In this document: positions 33,001 through 41,785 of the stretch, piece after piece
How positions within the stretch are numbered: position 1 is the first letter of the stretch
How the letters are laid out: each line of letters starts with the position of its first letter
Origin: Pseudomonas peradeniyensis
GTDB lineage: Bacteria > Pseudomonadota > Gammaproteobacteria > Pseudomonadales > Pseudomonadaceae
Direction: 5' to 3'
Length of the DNA: 64,000 bases
Assembly: GCF_014268935.2 (NCBI RefSeq)
Contig: NZ_JABWRJ020000001.1
Location: forward strand, 248,001-312,000
Notes under the pieces: generated by a model
Database searches by the model: none
What the model was told of the DNA's origin: nothing
The model's input: only the letters and a program-made list of their open reading frames with translations
Program-made: the position numbers and the translations under genes

Positions 33001-34266
33001 GTGCGCAGATTCATTCCTCAAAGCCACTATGCGCGTAATGTCATTACTCTGATGACAGGTACCAGTGTGGCGCAAGCTATCCCCATCGCCGTAAGTCCGA
33101 TACTGACCAGACTTTATACGCCCGAGCAGTTTGGCGTTTTTGCGTTGTTCATGGCTGTCGCATCTATTGCCGCGGTGGTGGTTACCGGGCGATACGAGCA
33201 GGCCATACTTTTGCCTAAAGAAGATACTGATGCGATGCAGGTGGTCGCTCTTTCCTCCTTTCTCAGTGTATTTCTAAGCCTTTTTCTGCTTTTGATCGTG
33301 TGCCTTTTCAATGCACCGATATCGGCCCTTCTGGGGAGTCAGGAAGTAGGGCCGTGGCTGTACTGGGTGCCGCTTTCCACCTCGTTGATTGGGGTTTACC
33401 AGAGCCTCAATTATTGGTGTAACCGTAAGAGTCAATATAAACGTCTTGCCATAAGTCGGACGCTGCAGAGTGGTTTTTCTTCCGGAGGGCAGCTCGCAGG
33501 CGGTACGGCGGGAGTGGGGCTGGCGGGGCTTGTGGGGGGGCAAGTGGCTGGTCAATTGCTCGCCTTGTTGGCGCTGGGGCGTATGGTCTGGCGAGAGGAT
33601 CGGTCTGATGTGCGCTCTGTCAGTAGGCGCGGAATGCTGGAGTGGGCGGTGAAATATATAAACTTCCCTAAGTTCTTGATTGTTGCACATGCTTTCAATA
33701 CGGCTTCAAGTCAGATGCCGGTTATGTTGCTGAGTGCGTTGTTCAATGCCAGCAGTGCAGGTTTCTATACATTGACCCAGCGAGTGTTGGGGGCGCCGAT
33801 CTCGCTTGTGGCGGGGGCTTTGGGGGATGTATTCAGGCAGGAGGCCAGTCGTGATTATGCCGATCTTGGAAACTGCAAGTTTGTCTATCTGCAGACGCTC
33901 AAGCGCCTGGTGGTTATTTCGTTGCTGCCATTTTTAGTGTTTTTTTTCATCGCGCCTGATTTTTTTGGGCTGGTGTTTGGCGAGGAGTGGCGGGTGGCGG
34001 GAGAGTATGCAAGAGTCCTCATGCCGATGTTCTTTCTGCGATTTGTTGCTAGTCCACTGAGTATTGTTTTTGTGGTGGCAGAGGCTCAGCGCCTCGACTT
34101 GGCCTGGCAGGTTCTGCTTTTCGTTCTGGTCGTGCTTGCGTTTTTGTCTGGATATTATTTTTCTGGTGCTGGGCTTGCCTTGGTGTTGTTCTCTGCGGCC
34201 TATTCGGTTCTATTCTTGATTAATTTGTATATTTCCTACCGTTTGGCTTGTGGTGTCAGGTACTAG
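33001..34266 (+). CDS. Wzx-like O-antigen/oligosaccharide flippase (copy 1)
   Basis: A 421-residue polytopic membrane protein with about twelve hydrophobic segments, matching the polysaccharide biosynthesis (Wzx/RfbX, MOP) family: MTGTSVAQAIPIAVSPILTR at the start, LYTPEQFGVFALF, then AGFYTLTQRVLGAPISL and GLVFGEEWRVAGEY. Such proteins move undecaprenyl-linked repeat units across the inner membrane. The start is GTG with a weak upstream site. It is clearly paralogous to the gene at 37346. Codon use is AT-richer than the core genome, suggesting transfer. Confidence 0.85.
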   Translation: MRRFIPQSHYARNVITLMTGTSVAQAIPIAVSPILTRLYTPEQFGVFALFMAVASIAAVVVTGRYEQAILLPKEDTDAMQVVALSSFLSVFLSLFLLLIVCLFNAPISALLGSQEVGPWLYWVPLSTSLIGVYQSLNYWCNRKSQYKRLAISRTLQSGFSSGGQLAGGTAGVGLAGLVGGQVAGQLLALLALGRMVWREDRSDVRSVSRRGMLEWAVKYINFPKFLIVAHAFNTASSQMPVMLLSALFNASSAGFYTLTQRVLGAPISLVAGALGDVFRQEASRDYADLGNCKFVYLQTLKRLVVISLLPFLVFFFIAPDFFGLVFGEEWRVAGEYARVLMPMFFLRFVASPLSIVFVVAEAQRLDLAWQVLLFVLVVLAFLSGYYFSGAGLALVLFSAAYSVLFLINLYISYRLACGVRY

Positions 34267-34296
34267 CCTTAGGGTGTCTTGATTTTGAGGTGATAG

Positions 34297-34878
34297 ATGA
34301 TCTCAAGGATAAAACTATTTCTTCTTGGTCTGCCTTTCTTGATTGGGAATTTTTCGCGTTTTCTTCGCGTGGCGGCTATCCCTGAATTTAGAACGGGTGG
34401 TGTCATTGTGCGGGGGTGTCGACGCGGGGAGTTGAGTTCTGCTTTTTTGCTGTACTCGCACCTTAACGATGGAGGAGAGGTGGGGTATGTGCAGCGGATT
34501 TTGTATTATTTTCTGAGTGAGCGCTGCTTTCTGGTTGCCTTGCAAGATGATGCGCAAGGACAGAGGTCTGTGGTTGGCGTTGACCTCTACTATCTGAACC
34601 CCCGAGATCTCCGTGAGGGGACAGTACATGAAGGATTCATTGGTGTGCATCCTGCAACGGAAGGGAAGGGAGTGGCCACCACGCTGCGTAGGCAGGCGCT
34701 GCGGCATTTCCGCAACGCGAAATTTTCCGGTGTTTCGACGCGCATCTCTGTGAGTAATCCCGGCTCATTGCGCTCGGCCAGTAAGCTGGGCTTCGAGCAA
34801 GTAGAGGAGTACGTTGATGCTTGCTCTGGAGAGCAGAGGCTCTACATGGTTTGTAAGATTCAGGAGAGGTCTGATTGA
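34297..34878 (+). CDS. GNAT-family N-acetyltransferase
   Basis: A 193-residue protein with a hydrophobic, basic first 30 residues and a GNAT domain: acetyl-CoA motif A in GFIGVHPATEGKGVATTLRR and motif B in NPGSLRSASKLGFEQVEEY. GAGGTGATAG precedes the ATG. The acceptor is unknown; its place between a flippase gene and a FemAB-like gene suggests acylation of an O-antigen sugar amine or an amino acid attached to it. It overlaps the next gene by four bases. Confidence 0.78.
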   Translation: MISRIKLFLLGLPFLIGNFSRFLRVAAIPEFRTGGVIVRGCRRGELSSAFLLYSHLNDGGEVGYVQRILYYFLSERCFLVALQDDAQGQRSVVGVDLYYLNPRDLREGTVHEGFIGVHPATEGKGVATTLRRQALRHFRNAKFSGVSTRISVSNPGSLRSASKLGFEQVEEYVDACSGEQRLYMVCKIQERSD

Positions 34879-35834
34879 GTACCAATGTTGAGCGGTACAG
34901 GTTGCTCTGTGCCCAGGAGGACTCTATCCCCTTGTTCAGTCAGTCATGGTGGCTGGATGCTGTCGCCGGCGAGAGTTGGGATGTCGTTCTGCTTGAGAAT
35001 GACGGTGTGATTGTTGCCACACTTCCTTACGTGGCTCGCTCAAGACTCGGGCTCAGACTGATAGGCCAACCTATATTGACCCCAAATCTCGGTCCCTGGC
35101 TTAAATCGAGTGAGGCAAGAACAGCTCGTCGCCTGGGGCAGGAGAAAAATCTGCTGCAGTCTCTGTATCGACAGCTGCCCAGCTTTGCGCAGTACAATCA
35201 GAATTGGTATTGCGAGCGGAGCAATTGGCTGCCGCTCTATTGGCTGGGCTATGAGCAAAGTACGCGGTACACCTACCGGATTGAGCAGCTCGACGATCTG
35301 GCGGCTATCTGGAATGGTTTTGACAGTAATATTCGCACTGATATCAGGAAGGCTGAAAGCAAGTTTGGTGTCAAGGTGCAGACCGACTGTTCAATAGAAG
35401 CTTTTCTGGCTCTGAATAAAAAAGTGTTCGACCGGCAATCCATGGCAGTGCCGTATACGAATGAAACGGTGAAGGCTATTTATGCTGCGGCTTCAGCGCA
35501 AAAAGCATGCCGGGTGTTCATGGCAGAAGATGAACAGGGGCGGCAGCATGCTGCAGTCTTCATTATCTGGGATAGCAACAGTGCATATTATCTGCTAGGG
35601 GGTGGGGATCCGGATCTGCGTAACAGCGGCGCCACCAGTCTATGCATGTGGCATGCTATTCAATTTGCCGCAACGGTGACCAAGAAATTCGACTTTGAAG
35701 GCTCGATGATCGAACCGGTTGAGCGGTTTTTCCGTGGTTTCGGTGCCACTCAGGCCCCCTACTCGGTCATAACCAAAACCAACTCCCGGCTTATCAGGAC
35801 TCTCCAATTTCTTCGTACGATCAGGGCCGGATAA
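34875..35834 (+). CDS. FemAB/GNAT-like acyl or aminoacyl transferase
   Basis: A 319-residue protein of the FemAB-like (GNAT_6) class: two GNAT folds, an N-terminal half with PLFSQSWWLDAVAGESWDVV and a C-terminal half with FIIWDSNSAYYLLGGGDPDLR and EGSMIEPVERFFRGFGATQ. Relatives add amino acids or acyl groups to peptidoglycan, lipids or exopolysaccharide precursors. The TTG start overlaps the previous stop and is set by AGGAGAGG eight bases upstream. Its stop overlaps the next start (TAATG). The substrate is unknown. Confidence 0.75.
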   Translation: MSTNVERYRLLCAQEDSIPLFSQSWWLDAVAGESWDVVLLENDGVIVATLPYVARSRLGLRLIGQPILTPNLGPWLKSSEARTARRLGQEKNLLQSLYRQLPSFAQYNQNWYCERSNWLPLYWLGYEQSTRYTYRIEQLDDLAAIWNGFDSNIRTDIRKAESKFGVKVQTDCSIEAFLALNKKVFDRQSMAVPYTNETVKAIYAAASAQKACRVFMAEDEQGRQHAAVFIIWDSNSAYYLLGGGDPDLRNSGATSLCMWHAIQFAATVTKKFDFEGSMIEPVERFFRGFGATQAPYSVITKTNSRLIRTLQFLRTIRAG

Positions 35835-37243
35835 TGCGCGATCATACGTTTTGGCACTCTGCAGCGGCATTGTCATGGATGCAGGTCTTGTTGGAGGAGC
35901 GTGTCGGACAGGGCTTCGTGCTTCGAGTCGAGTCCGACGATCGATTGACGATCAGGCGGCTGGGCGAGCCAGGCGCCATCAGTCTGAAGCTCGATGGCGC
36001 TACTTTTCTTCGCGCCGACTCCGAAATGGCGTGCACTCAGTGGGATGGCGTTGCCGAGGGTTGGGCGATGGCATTACCGGGCCAATTGCCGGCCCCGGGC
36101 GTGCAGTGCCTTGAGTTACCGTTGATCAGGAGCGTTGGGGGCGATTACCACATCGGCTACGACATTCTGGGTCTGACTTTCTGGATGCTGACGCGGCAGG
36201 AGGAAGTCGGGCGTGAGGATCTTGACAGTCATGGGCGTTTTCCTGCCACCTCGTCTCATGCATTCAGACACGATTATCTAGAGCGCCCCATCGTCGATGA
36301 GTGGTTGCATATACTGCGTCTGGTCGTCGGACGGGTCTGGCCTCGGGTGGTGCTCAGGCAGCATCGCTTCAGTATCAAGTTGTCCCATGACGTCGACACG
36401 CCGAGTCTGTATGGCTTCAAATCCTGGACAATGCTAGGACGGATGATGCTGGGAGATTTGCTTAAACGGCATGATCTACGTGCTTTCGCGCAAGCTCCGT
36501 TTATCAGGGTGGGTAGCCGTAAGGTGCTTCACACTGCCGATCCTTACAATACATTTGACTGGATCATGGAGCGCTCGGAGGCGCAGGGGCTGCGCAGTGC
36601 GTTCTATTTCATCTGTGGTCGGACCGATGAATCCCGCGATGCAGAGTACGAGCCGGAGCACCCAGCCATCAGGCAGTTGATTCGCCGCATTCATGCGAGA
36701 GGACACGAGGTTGGCTTGCATCCAAGTTATGCCTCGTATCAGCATGCAGGGACGATCAAGGCTGAGGCTGATCGTCTACGCAAGATTGCGCGAGACGAAG
36801 GTGTATTCCAGGATCAATGGGGGGGGCGCATGCACTATCTTCGCTGGGAGCAACCGACCACCCTGCGTGCCTGGGCTGATGCGGGAATGGACTACGACAG
36901 TACACTGGGTTACGCGGATCGTCCGGGCTTTCGGTGTGGCACCTGCTTTGAGTATCCGGCCTTTGATCCGGTGATGGACAAGGCGATCAATTTGCGGATA
37001 CGGCCACTGATCGCCATGGAAGCTACGATTATTGATCCTATTTATCTGGGGCTTGGTCTTGGGCAGGAGGCGCTGGAGCGGTTCGAGGCGCTGAAGGCAG
37101 CGTGTGCAAGGGTGCAGGGATGCTTTACGCTGTTGTGGCACAACTCAAGTCTTGTAAGCCTTGAACAACGTGAACTATATTCCAAGGTTTGCACGATGAG
37201 CGATATTTCATTAGAGGGTGAGCGACGCCCGTTGCGGCAATAG
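35834..37243 (+). CDS. Polysaccharide deacetylase-family protein with N-terminal DUF7033-like region
   Basis: A 469-residue protein with an N-terminal ~190-residue region of the kind found before NodB-like domains in surface polysaccharide loci, and a C-terminal NodB fold. Metal-site motif 1 is LSHDVDTP, motif 2 GHEVGLHPSYASY and motif 3 RMHYLRW; LLWHNSS is near the end. There is no signal peptide, so it should act in the cytosol on lipid-linked or nucleotide-linked sugars rather than on exported polymer. It is translationally coupled to the FemAB-like gene. Confidence 0.8.
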   Translation: MRDHTFWHSAAALSWMQVLLEERVGQGFVLRVESDDRLTIRRLGEPGAISLKLDGATFLRADSEMACTQWDGVAEGWAMALPGQLPAPGVQCLELPLIRSVGGDYHIGYDILGLTFWMLTRQEEVGREDLDSHGRFPATSSHAFRHDYLERPIVDEWLHILRLVVGRVWPRVVLRQHRFSIKLSHDVDTPSLYGFKSWTMLGRMMLGDLLKRHDLRAFAQAPFIRVGSRKVLHTADPYNTFDWIMERSEAQGLRSAFYFICGRTDESRDAEYEPEHPAIRQLIRRIHARGHEVGLHPSYASYQHAGTIKAEADRLRKIARDEGVFQDQWGGRMHYLRWEQPTTLRAWADAGMDYDSTLGYADRPGFRCGTCFEYPAFDPVMDKAINLRIRPLIAMEATIIDPIYLGLGLGQEALERFEALKAACARVQGCFTLLWHNSSLVSLEQRELYSKVCTMSDISLEGERRPLRQ

Positions 37244-37345
37244 TCTGAGGCGTGCGTTGGAGAGCCCAGGTGTTAATAATAAGGTGGTAGCGGTCATGGG
37301 GTGGAGTGTGTTGAGGCATGAGCGTTGTGGTTGGAAAGTCTGCTG

Positions 37346-38614
37346 ATGTCTATTATCCCGAGAAGTAACTTTGCCAAGAGTGTCATCACCTTGATGACCG
37401 GGACTGGCTTGGCGCAGGCCCTGCCGATTGTGCTCGCGCCAATCTTGACACGCTTGTACACACCCGCGGATTTTGGCGTGTTTGCGATGTATGCATCTAT
37501 CTGTGCGGTTTTGGCGGTGCTGGTCACCGGCAAGTATGAGCTTGCTATTGTGGTGCCGAAGTATGAAGGTGAGGCGGTGAATTTGGCCGCCGTGACGATG
37601 GTGCTGAGCTTTGCTGTCAGTCTTGCGCTCATGGTTGTTGTCATGGTGTTTGGTAGTAAAATTGTTGCATTTCTAAATCATCCGGAAGTGGGGGTGTGGC
37701 TTTACTGTGTTCCGGTCGCCACGTTTGTTCTGGGTGTTTACTATGCGCTCAATTTTTTTGCAAATCGTCGAGGGGGCTATAAAGATATGGCCGTCAGTCG
37801 AGTGGTGCAAAGTGCGAGCGGTGGGGTTACACAATTGTTGGCGGGGTTTTCAAGGTTTGGTTTTCTTGGGTTGGTAATTGGGCAGCTGTTTGGTCAGTTC
37901 TTGTCGACGTTATTCTTGGCAAAGTCGCTATCTGGGGAGGCGCCCAAGTTATTGCGGCGTGTGAGTCTCAAACGCATGCGCTGCGTGGCGCGGAAGTATG
38001 TAGGCTACCCAAAGTTTATGGTGCCAGGGCAGTTGATGAATGCGGGAGCTAACGAACTGCCGTTGCTGCTGCTTACGGTGTTTTATGGTCCTGTCGTTGC
38101 GGGTTTTTACTCGCTTGCTCAGCGAGTAATGACGGCTCCGATGAGTCTGTTTGCAAATGCCATTGGTGACGTCTACAGGCAGGAGGCCGCCGAGCAGTAT
38201 GCAGGGAAAGGCGAGTGTAGGGATATATTCATTGCTTCTTTCCGGCGACTGCTTGTGTTTGCATTCCTGCCGATGATACCTGTTTTCGTGTTTGGTCCTT
38301 CCATTTTTGGCTTTGTATTCGGAGAGGACTGGCGCGGGGCGGGTGAAATTGCATCAATTGTATCGGTTTTGATGTTTTTTCAAACAGTTTCTTTACCGCT
38401 TAGCAATACGGTTCTGTTGCGAGGTTGGTTGAGGCTTGACACGGTCTGGCAGTTGTCGAGGGTTTTGTTTGTTGGTGTTGCTTTCTATCTGAGCAGTGCG
38501 TTCGGTGTCGGCTTCTTGAATGCGATTCTTGCTTACGTCTGTGTATGTTCGGTGTTCTTTATGTTGCACTCTTTCATTCAGTTTCAGGCTGCGAAGGGGT
38601 CGCTTGTTGTTTGA
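37346..38614 (+). CDS. Wzx-like O-antigen/oligosaccharide flippase (copy 2)
   Basis: A 422-residue polytopic protein with about twelve membrane segments, paralogous to the product of the gene at 33001. Shared blocks include VITLMTGT..AQA.PI, LTRLYTP..FGVFA, GKYELAIVVPK, a FYSLAQRVMTAPMSLFANA block and FGFVFGEDWRGAGE. An in-frame TTG seven codons upstream is possible, but ATG gives the same N terminus as the paralogue (xIPRSNFAKS). Codon use is T-rich. One of the two copies is presumably the O-unit flippase. Confidence 0.84.
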   Translation: MSIIPRSNFAKSVITLMTGTGLAQALPIVLAPILTRLYTPADFGVFAMYASICAVLAVLVTGKYELAIVVPKYEGEAVNLAAVTMVLSFAVSLALMVVVMVFGSKIVAFLNHPEVGVWLYCVPVATFVLGVYYALNFFANRRGGYKDMAVSRVVQSASGGVTQLLAGFSRFGFLGLVIGQLFGQFLSTLFLAKSLSGEAPKLLRRVSLKRMRCVARKYVGYPKFMVPGQLMNAGANELPLLLLTVFYGPVVAGFYSLAQRVMTAPMSLFANAIGDVYRQEAAEQYAGKGECRDIFIASFRRLLVFAFLPMIPVFVFGPSIFGFVFGEDWRGAGEIASIVSVLMFFQTVSLPLSNTVLLRGWLRLDTVWQLSRVLFVGVAFYLSSAFGVGFLNAILAYVCVCSVFFMLHSFIQFQAAKGSLVV

Positions 38615-38817
38615 GTCTGGGAGGGCGTGGTTATACTGAGGTGACAGCCGGTTGGTGTGTGGCTGAAGTGAGGGGTGTTCCCCGGCGCTTGCGCGGTATT
38701 TTTGCACATTGCCATTTTGGCGATGATGTTAGGGTGGGGGCGTTGCTGGCACGTTGGTTTTTGTGTGGTCGGCGCTGAGATGAAAATATATTTTCTGGCG
38801 GCTGGTTCTATGGACAG

Positions 38818-40473
38818 GTGCCTGTGGTAGGGGTTATGGAGACTGCTGACTACACAATAATGCTCACTCAGTTGAGTGTCATGAAACCGGTGTTTTCCGG
38901 TTTCTGGGCCTTCAATGTGGTGTGCACCTTGCTTGTTCTGACTACCTGTGCGGTCAGATTCTCGAAGAACAAGTACATTCTTGCGCGGTTGTCGTTCTGT
39001 TTCCCTTTGTTCGTTTGCGTATTTTACCAGGTCCCCCTGGTGATTTTTTCCGGGCAGTTGGACAGGGCGCTCGCTGAACCCTGGGCGTATGCATTGGTCG
39101 TCAATGGCGGTGCAGTGGCGCTTGTGTCTTGGGGGTGGTTGAGCAGTCGTTTCGACTTCAAGGCGGAAGGCTCCGAGTTCCCTGTGGCAGTGAACGGGGT
39201 TTACTCATTCACGGCGCTCGCTGGTGCTGCCTTGGTGTTTGTTTATTTGTGGAGGGTGTCGTGGGAGTGCAGTGGGCTTTACGCGCTGATGTACGATCCT
39301 TGGATGACGTTGTTGGCTCGTGAGTTTAGTGTAAAACTTATTGGTACATCCATCTCAACCTATGCCTTGGGTGCATACGTAAACACAGTAGCCCCCATGC
39401 TTGCGTTGCTTTCCATCTGGTTGCTCAAGGCTTCTGTTCCGCATCATCCACTTCGCGCGATAATCGCTGTCCTCGTAGGATTCCTGGCGATCTTGGCAGT
39501 GCTCATCAGTGGCACCAAAGGACTCCTGGTTTCTTCGATGCTGATGCTGTTGGCAGGGGCATTCTTCTGGTGCAGAACCTGGATCTCCCGCCTGCTGATG
39601 GGCGGCTTCGCGGTGGCGTTCGTAATGGCCTCGCTTGTTGCTTTCGAGGTGCTGAAGGAGCGCGAATCGGTCGTGGGGGGGCACTATGACTTCGCGGCCT
39701 GCTCCGTCAAGGCCGGTACATGCCAGAAGAGCAAGGAGCTCATAGAATCCCTGGCCCTCAGAGATTACTCGCTGGGGTTGCCGTCCAAGTATATCGGACC
39801 TATCGCCGCGCGCCTGGAGTGTCTGTGTGCAAGTGAGGGAGCCGTGGAGGAGTGCCCTTCGAGTGTGCTGTCGTCACCGGCTCAAAGTGTTGCGATCACA
39901 CCCGGGCAGGCACCCAAGCAGGAGCAGGAGCAGGCGCCAGTCGTTCAGGCACAGGCGGTGGCTGCGTCGCAAAACAGGAGTTTGATTTTCCTGCAGGCAA
40001 TCTTCAACCGGATGCTGGTGATTCCATTCCAGGTTTCTGTATGGAACTTCATGTATGCCGAAAGCGAAGAAGTGGACGGGTTCAAGACCTTACCGTTTGC
40101 CAGGCGCGTATTGGGAGAGTCGGTAAACATACCTGAGTTGGTCTATCAGAAATTTGGCTCTGTCTATGCACAAGGTGATAAAACCAGTACCAGTACGGCA
40201 CCGACGAGCTTTTTCCTTGTCTATCCAGCTTTCCTGGGTGTGATGGGAATGGCAATCGCATTGCTGGCGATTATTGTGCTAGACCTCATTCTTGCCAGGT
40301 TGGCATCCTCCATGGGGAGCGGCCTGATTCCAATCCTGGTCGGTGTTGTGCTGATAATGTGTGTGAATTTCATGTCGTCAGACTATATCACCGTACTGAT
40401 GTCTCATGGTGGGATCGCGGGTCTCCTCATGTTGTCGTTCTACACCCTACTGCTCAAGAAAAATAGCCGATGA
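38818..40473 (+). CDS. Probable O-antigen polymerase (Wzy-like membrane protein)
   Basis: A 551-residue membrane protein with about ten hydrophobic segments and no close family signature. Wzy proteins are recognised by topology rather than motif, and this is the only candidate in the locus. A long loop (about residues 285-460) carries five cysteines (295, 302, 335, 337, 346) and a Q/E/P/A-rich stretch near residue 365. GTG at 38818 follows GGACAG; ATG at 38836 is an alternative. The end overlaps the next start (ATGA). Confidence 0.65.
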   Translation: MPVVGVMETADYTIMLTQLSVMKPVFSGFWAFNVVCTLLVLTTCAVRFSKNKYILARLSFCFPLFVCVFYQVPLVIFSGQLDRALAEPWAYALVVNGGAVALVSWGWLSSRFDFKAEGSEFPVAVNGVYSFTALAGAALVFVYLWRVSWECSGLYALMYDPWMTLLAREFSVKLIGTSISTYALGAYVNTVAPMLALLSIWLLKASVPHHPLRAIIAVLVGFLAILAVLISGTKGLLVSSMLMLLAGAFFWCRTWISRLLMGGFAVAFVMASLVAFEVLKERESVVGGHYDFAACSVKAGTCQKSKELIESLALRDYSLGLPSKYIGPIAARLECLCASEGAVEECPSSVLSSPAQSVAITPGQAPKQEQEQAPVVQAQAVAASQNRSLIFLQAIFNRMLVIPFQVSVWNFMYAESEEVDGFKTLPFARRVLGESVNIPELVYQKFGSVYAQGDKTSTSTAPTSFFLVYPAFLGVMGMAIALLAIIVLDLILARLASSMGSGLIPILVGVVLIMCVNFMSSDYITVLMSHGGIAGLLMLSFYTLLLKKNSR

Positions 40474-41606
40474 AAACTCTTCATTTAACTCACACAGATA
40501 TTGAGTCTGATTCGAGAATACTCAAGGAAATGGGTGCGCTGGCTGCTGCTGGCTATGCCGTCAGTGGGTTGGGAGTTGCACTCGATGAAGGCGCGCAAAA
40601 GACCGCTATTTCCTTTCCCGCGGATATCGTCGCGCTCAACCTGGGGGCGCGGAAGCTGACATCTGTGCCGAGGACCCTGCGGCACGTCATTACGCTGCTT
40701 GAGCTGGTTCTTAAAATGCTGCCTCGGGCAGTGCGCAAGCGTCCGGACGTCATCCACTGTCACGATATACTGGTCCTGCCGCTGGGGTGCATTGTGAAAT
40801 GGCTTGTCGGCGGAACACTGGTTTATGACGCCCACGAGTTGGAGTCCAACCGAAATGGGCTGACCAAACTGCAAGGTACGTTGACATTGCGCATGGAGAA
40901 GCTGCTATGGCGCTTCGTTGATGCATTGATCGTGGTCAGCCCTTCCATCGATCGCTGGTACCAGGAAACCCTCGGCCCAAAGCCGTCTGCGGTCATCCTC
41001 AACTCGCCGCTTTTCAGCGGGGAACAAGCTCATGACGAGGATTACCTGCGCAAGAAATTCTCAATCCCTGACGAAAGCAAGATTTTCATCTATGTCGGAA
41101 TTCTGGGGCATGGGCGTGGCATTGACCTGCTCACGGAAGCCTTCAAGGATCCGCAGGTGTCTTCGCATGTCGTGTTCCTTGGCTATGGCGAGTTGAGCGA
41201 TGACCTCAAGCGTTTGGCTGAGCAGCACTCGAATGTGCATGTACACGATGCTGTACCGCATTCGCAGGTCGTGCCGATCGCGCAGTCAGCGGATTTCGGA
41301 TTGTGCCTGGTTCAGGATGTTTCCCTCAGCGATTACTATTGCCTTCCCAACAAGCTCTTCGAATACTGCTTTGCTGGCGTGCCTGTGCTGGCCTCGGATT
41401 TTCCGGACATTCGCACTGTGCTTGAGACGTACGGATTGGGTGAATGCTGTAAACTGCAGGCCAATGAAATACGGGACGCTATCCTGAGGCTCGAGCGTTC
41501 GCAGGTGGCGTTCGAGTTTTCCGACCTGACGCCTCTGAGCTGGCAAGCCCAGGAGCAGAAGCTGGTGGCGCTTTACCAGCAAAGCCTTTCAAATCGTAAT
41601 CACTGA
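40470..41606 (+). CDS. Glycosyltransferase family 4 protein
   Basis: A 378-residue GT-B transferase. The donor domain has IFIYVGILGHGRGIDLLTEA, VVFLGYGELSD and the E...E segment LPNKLFEYCFAGVPVLASD; the acceptor domain has DVIHCHDILVLPL and VYDAHELESNRNG. It should add one sugar of the O-unit on the cytosolic face; donor and acceptor are unknown. It is coupled to the polymerase-like gene upstream. Confidence 0.85.
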   Translation: MKTLHLTHTDIESDSRILKEMGALAAAGYAVSGLGVALDEGAQKTAISFPADIVALNLGARKLTSVPRTLRHVITLLELVLKMLPRAVRKRPDVIHCHDILVLPLGCIVKWLVGGTLVYDAHELESNRNGLTKLQGTLTLRMEKLLWRFVDALIVVSPSIDRWYQETLGPKPSAVILNSPLFSGEQAHDEDYLRKKFSIPDESKIFIYVGILGHGRGIDLLTEAFKDPQVSSHVVFLGYGELSDDLKRLAEQHSNVHVHDAVPHSQVVPIAQSADFGLCLVQDVSLSDYYCLPNKLFEYCFAGVPVLASDFPDIRTVLETYGLGECCKLQANEIRDAILRLERSQVAFEFSDLTPLSWQAQEQKLVALYQQSLSNRNH

Positions 41607-41785
41607 TTTTTCTGGTGGGCACGCAATCCATGCATGGCCGCCTTGGGGTCGTTGCGGCGTTTGTAAGGGGATGTCCTTACGGAAACCAGTCGCAGCACAA
41701 GGCGGTGCTCAGCGGTTAGTGCGTACTGGCTCAGATTACAACCCTGCGTGAGCGCTAGGGAAAACCATTCAATACGGGTTGCAAT

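Noticed and set aside
38545..38778. 77-codon open frame overlapping the end of the second flippase
   Set aside because: Out of frame with the flippase, no ribosome site and no hydrophobic or domain pattern.
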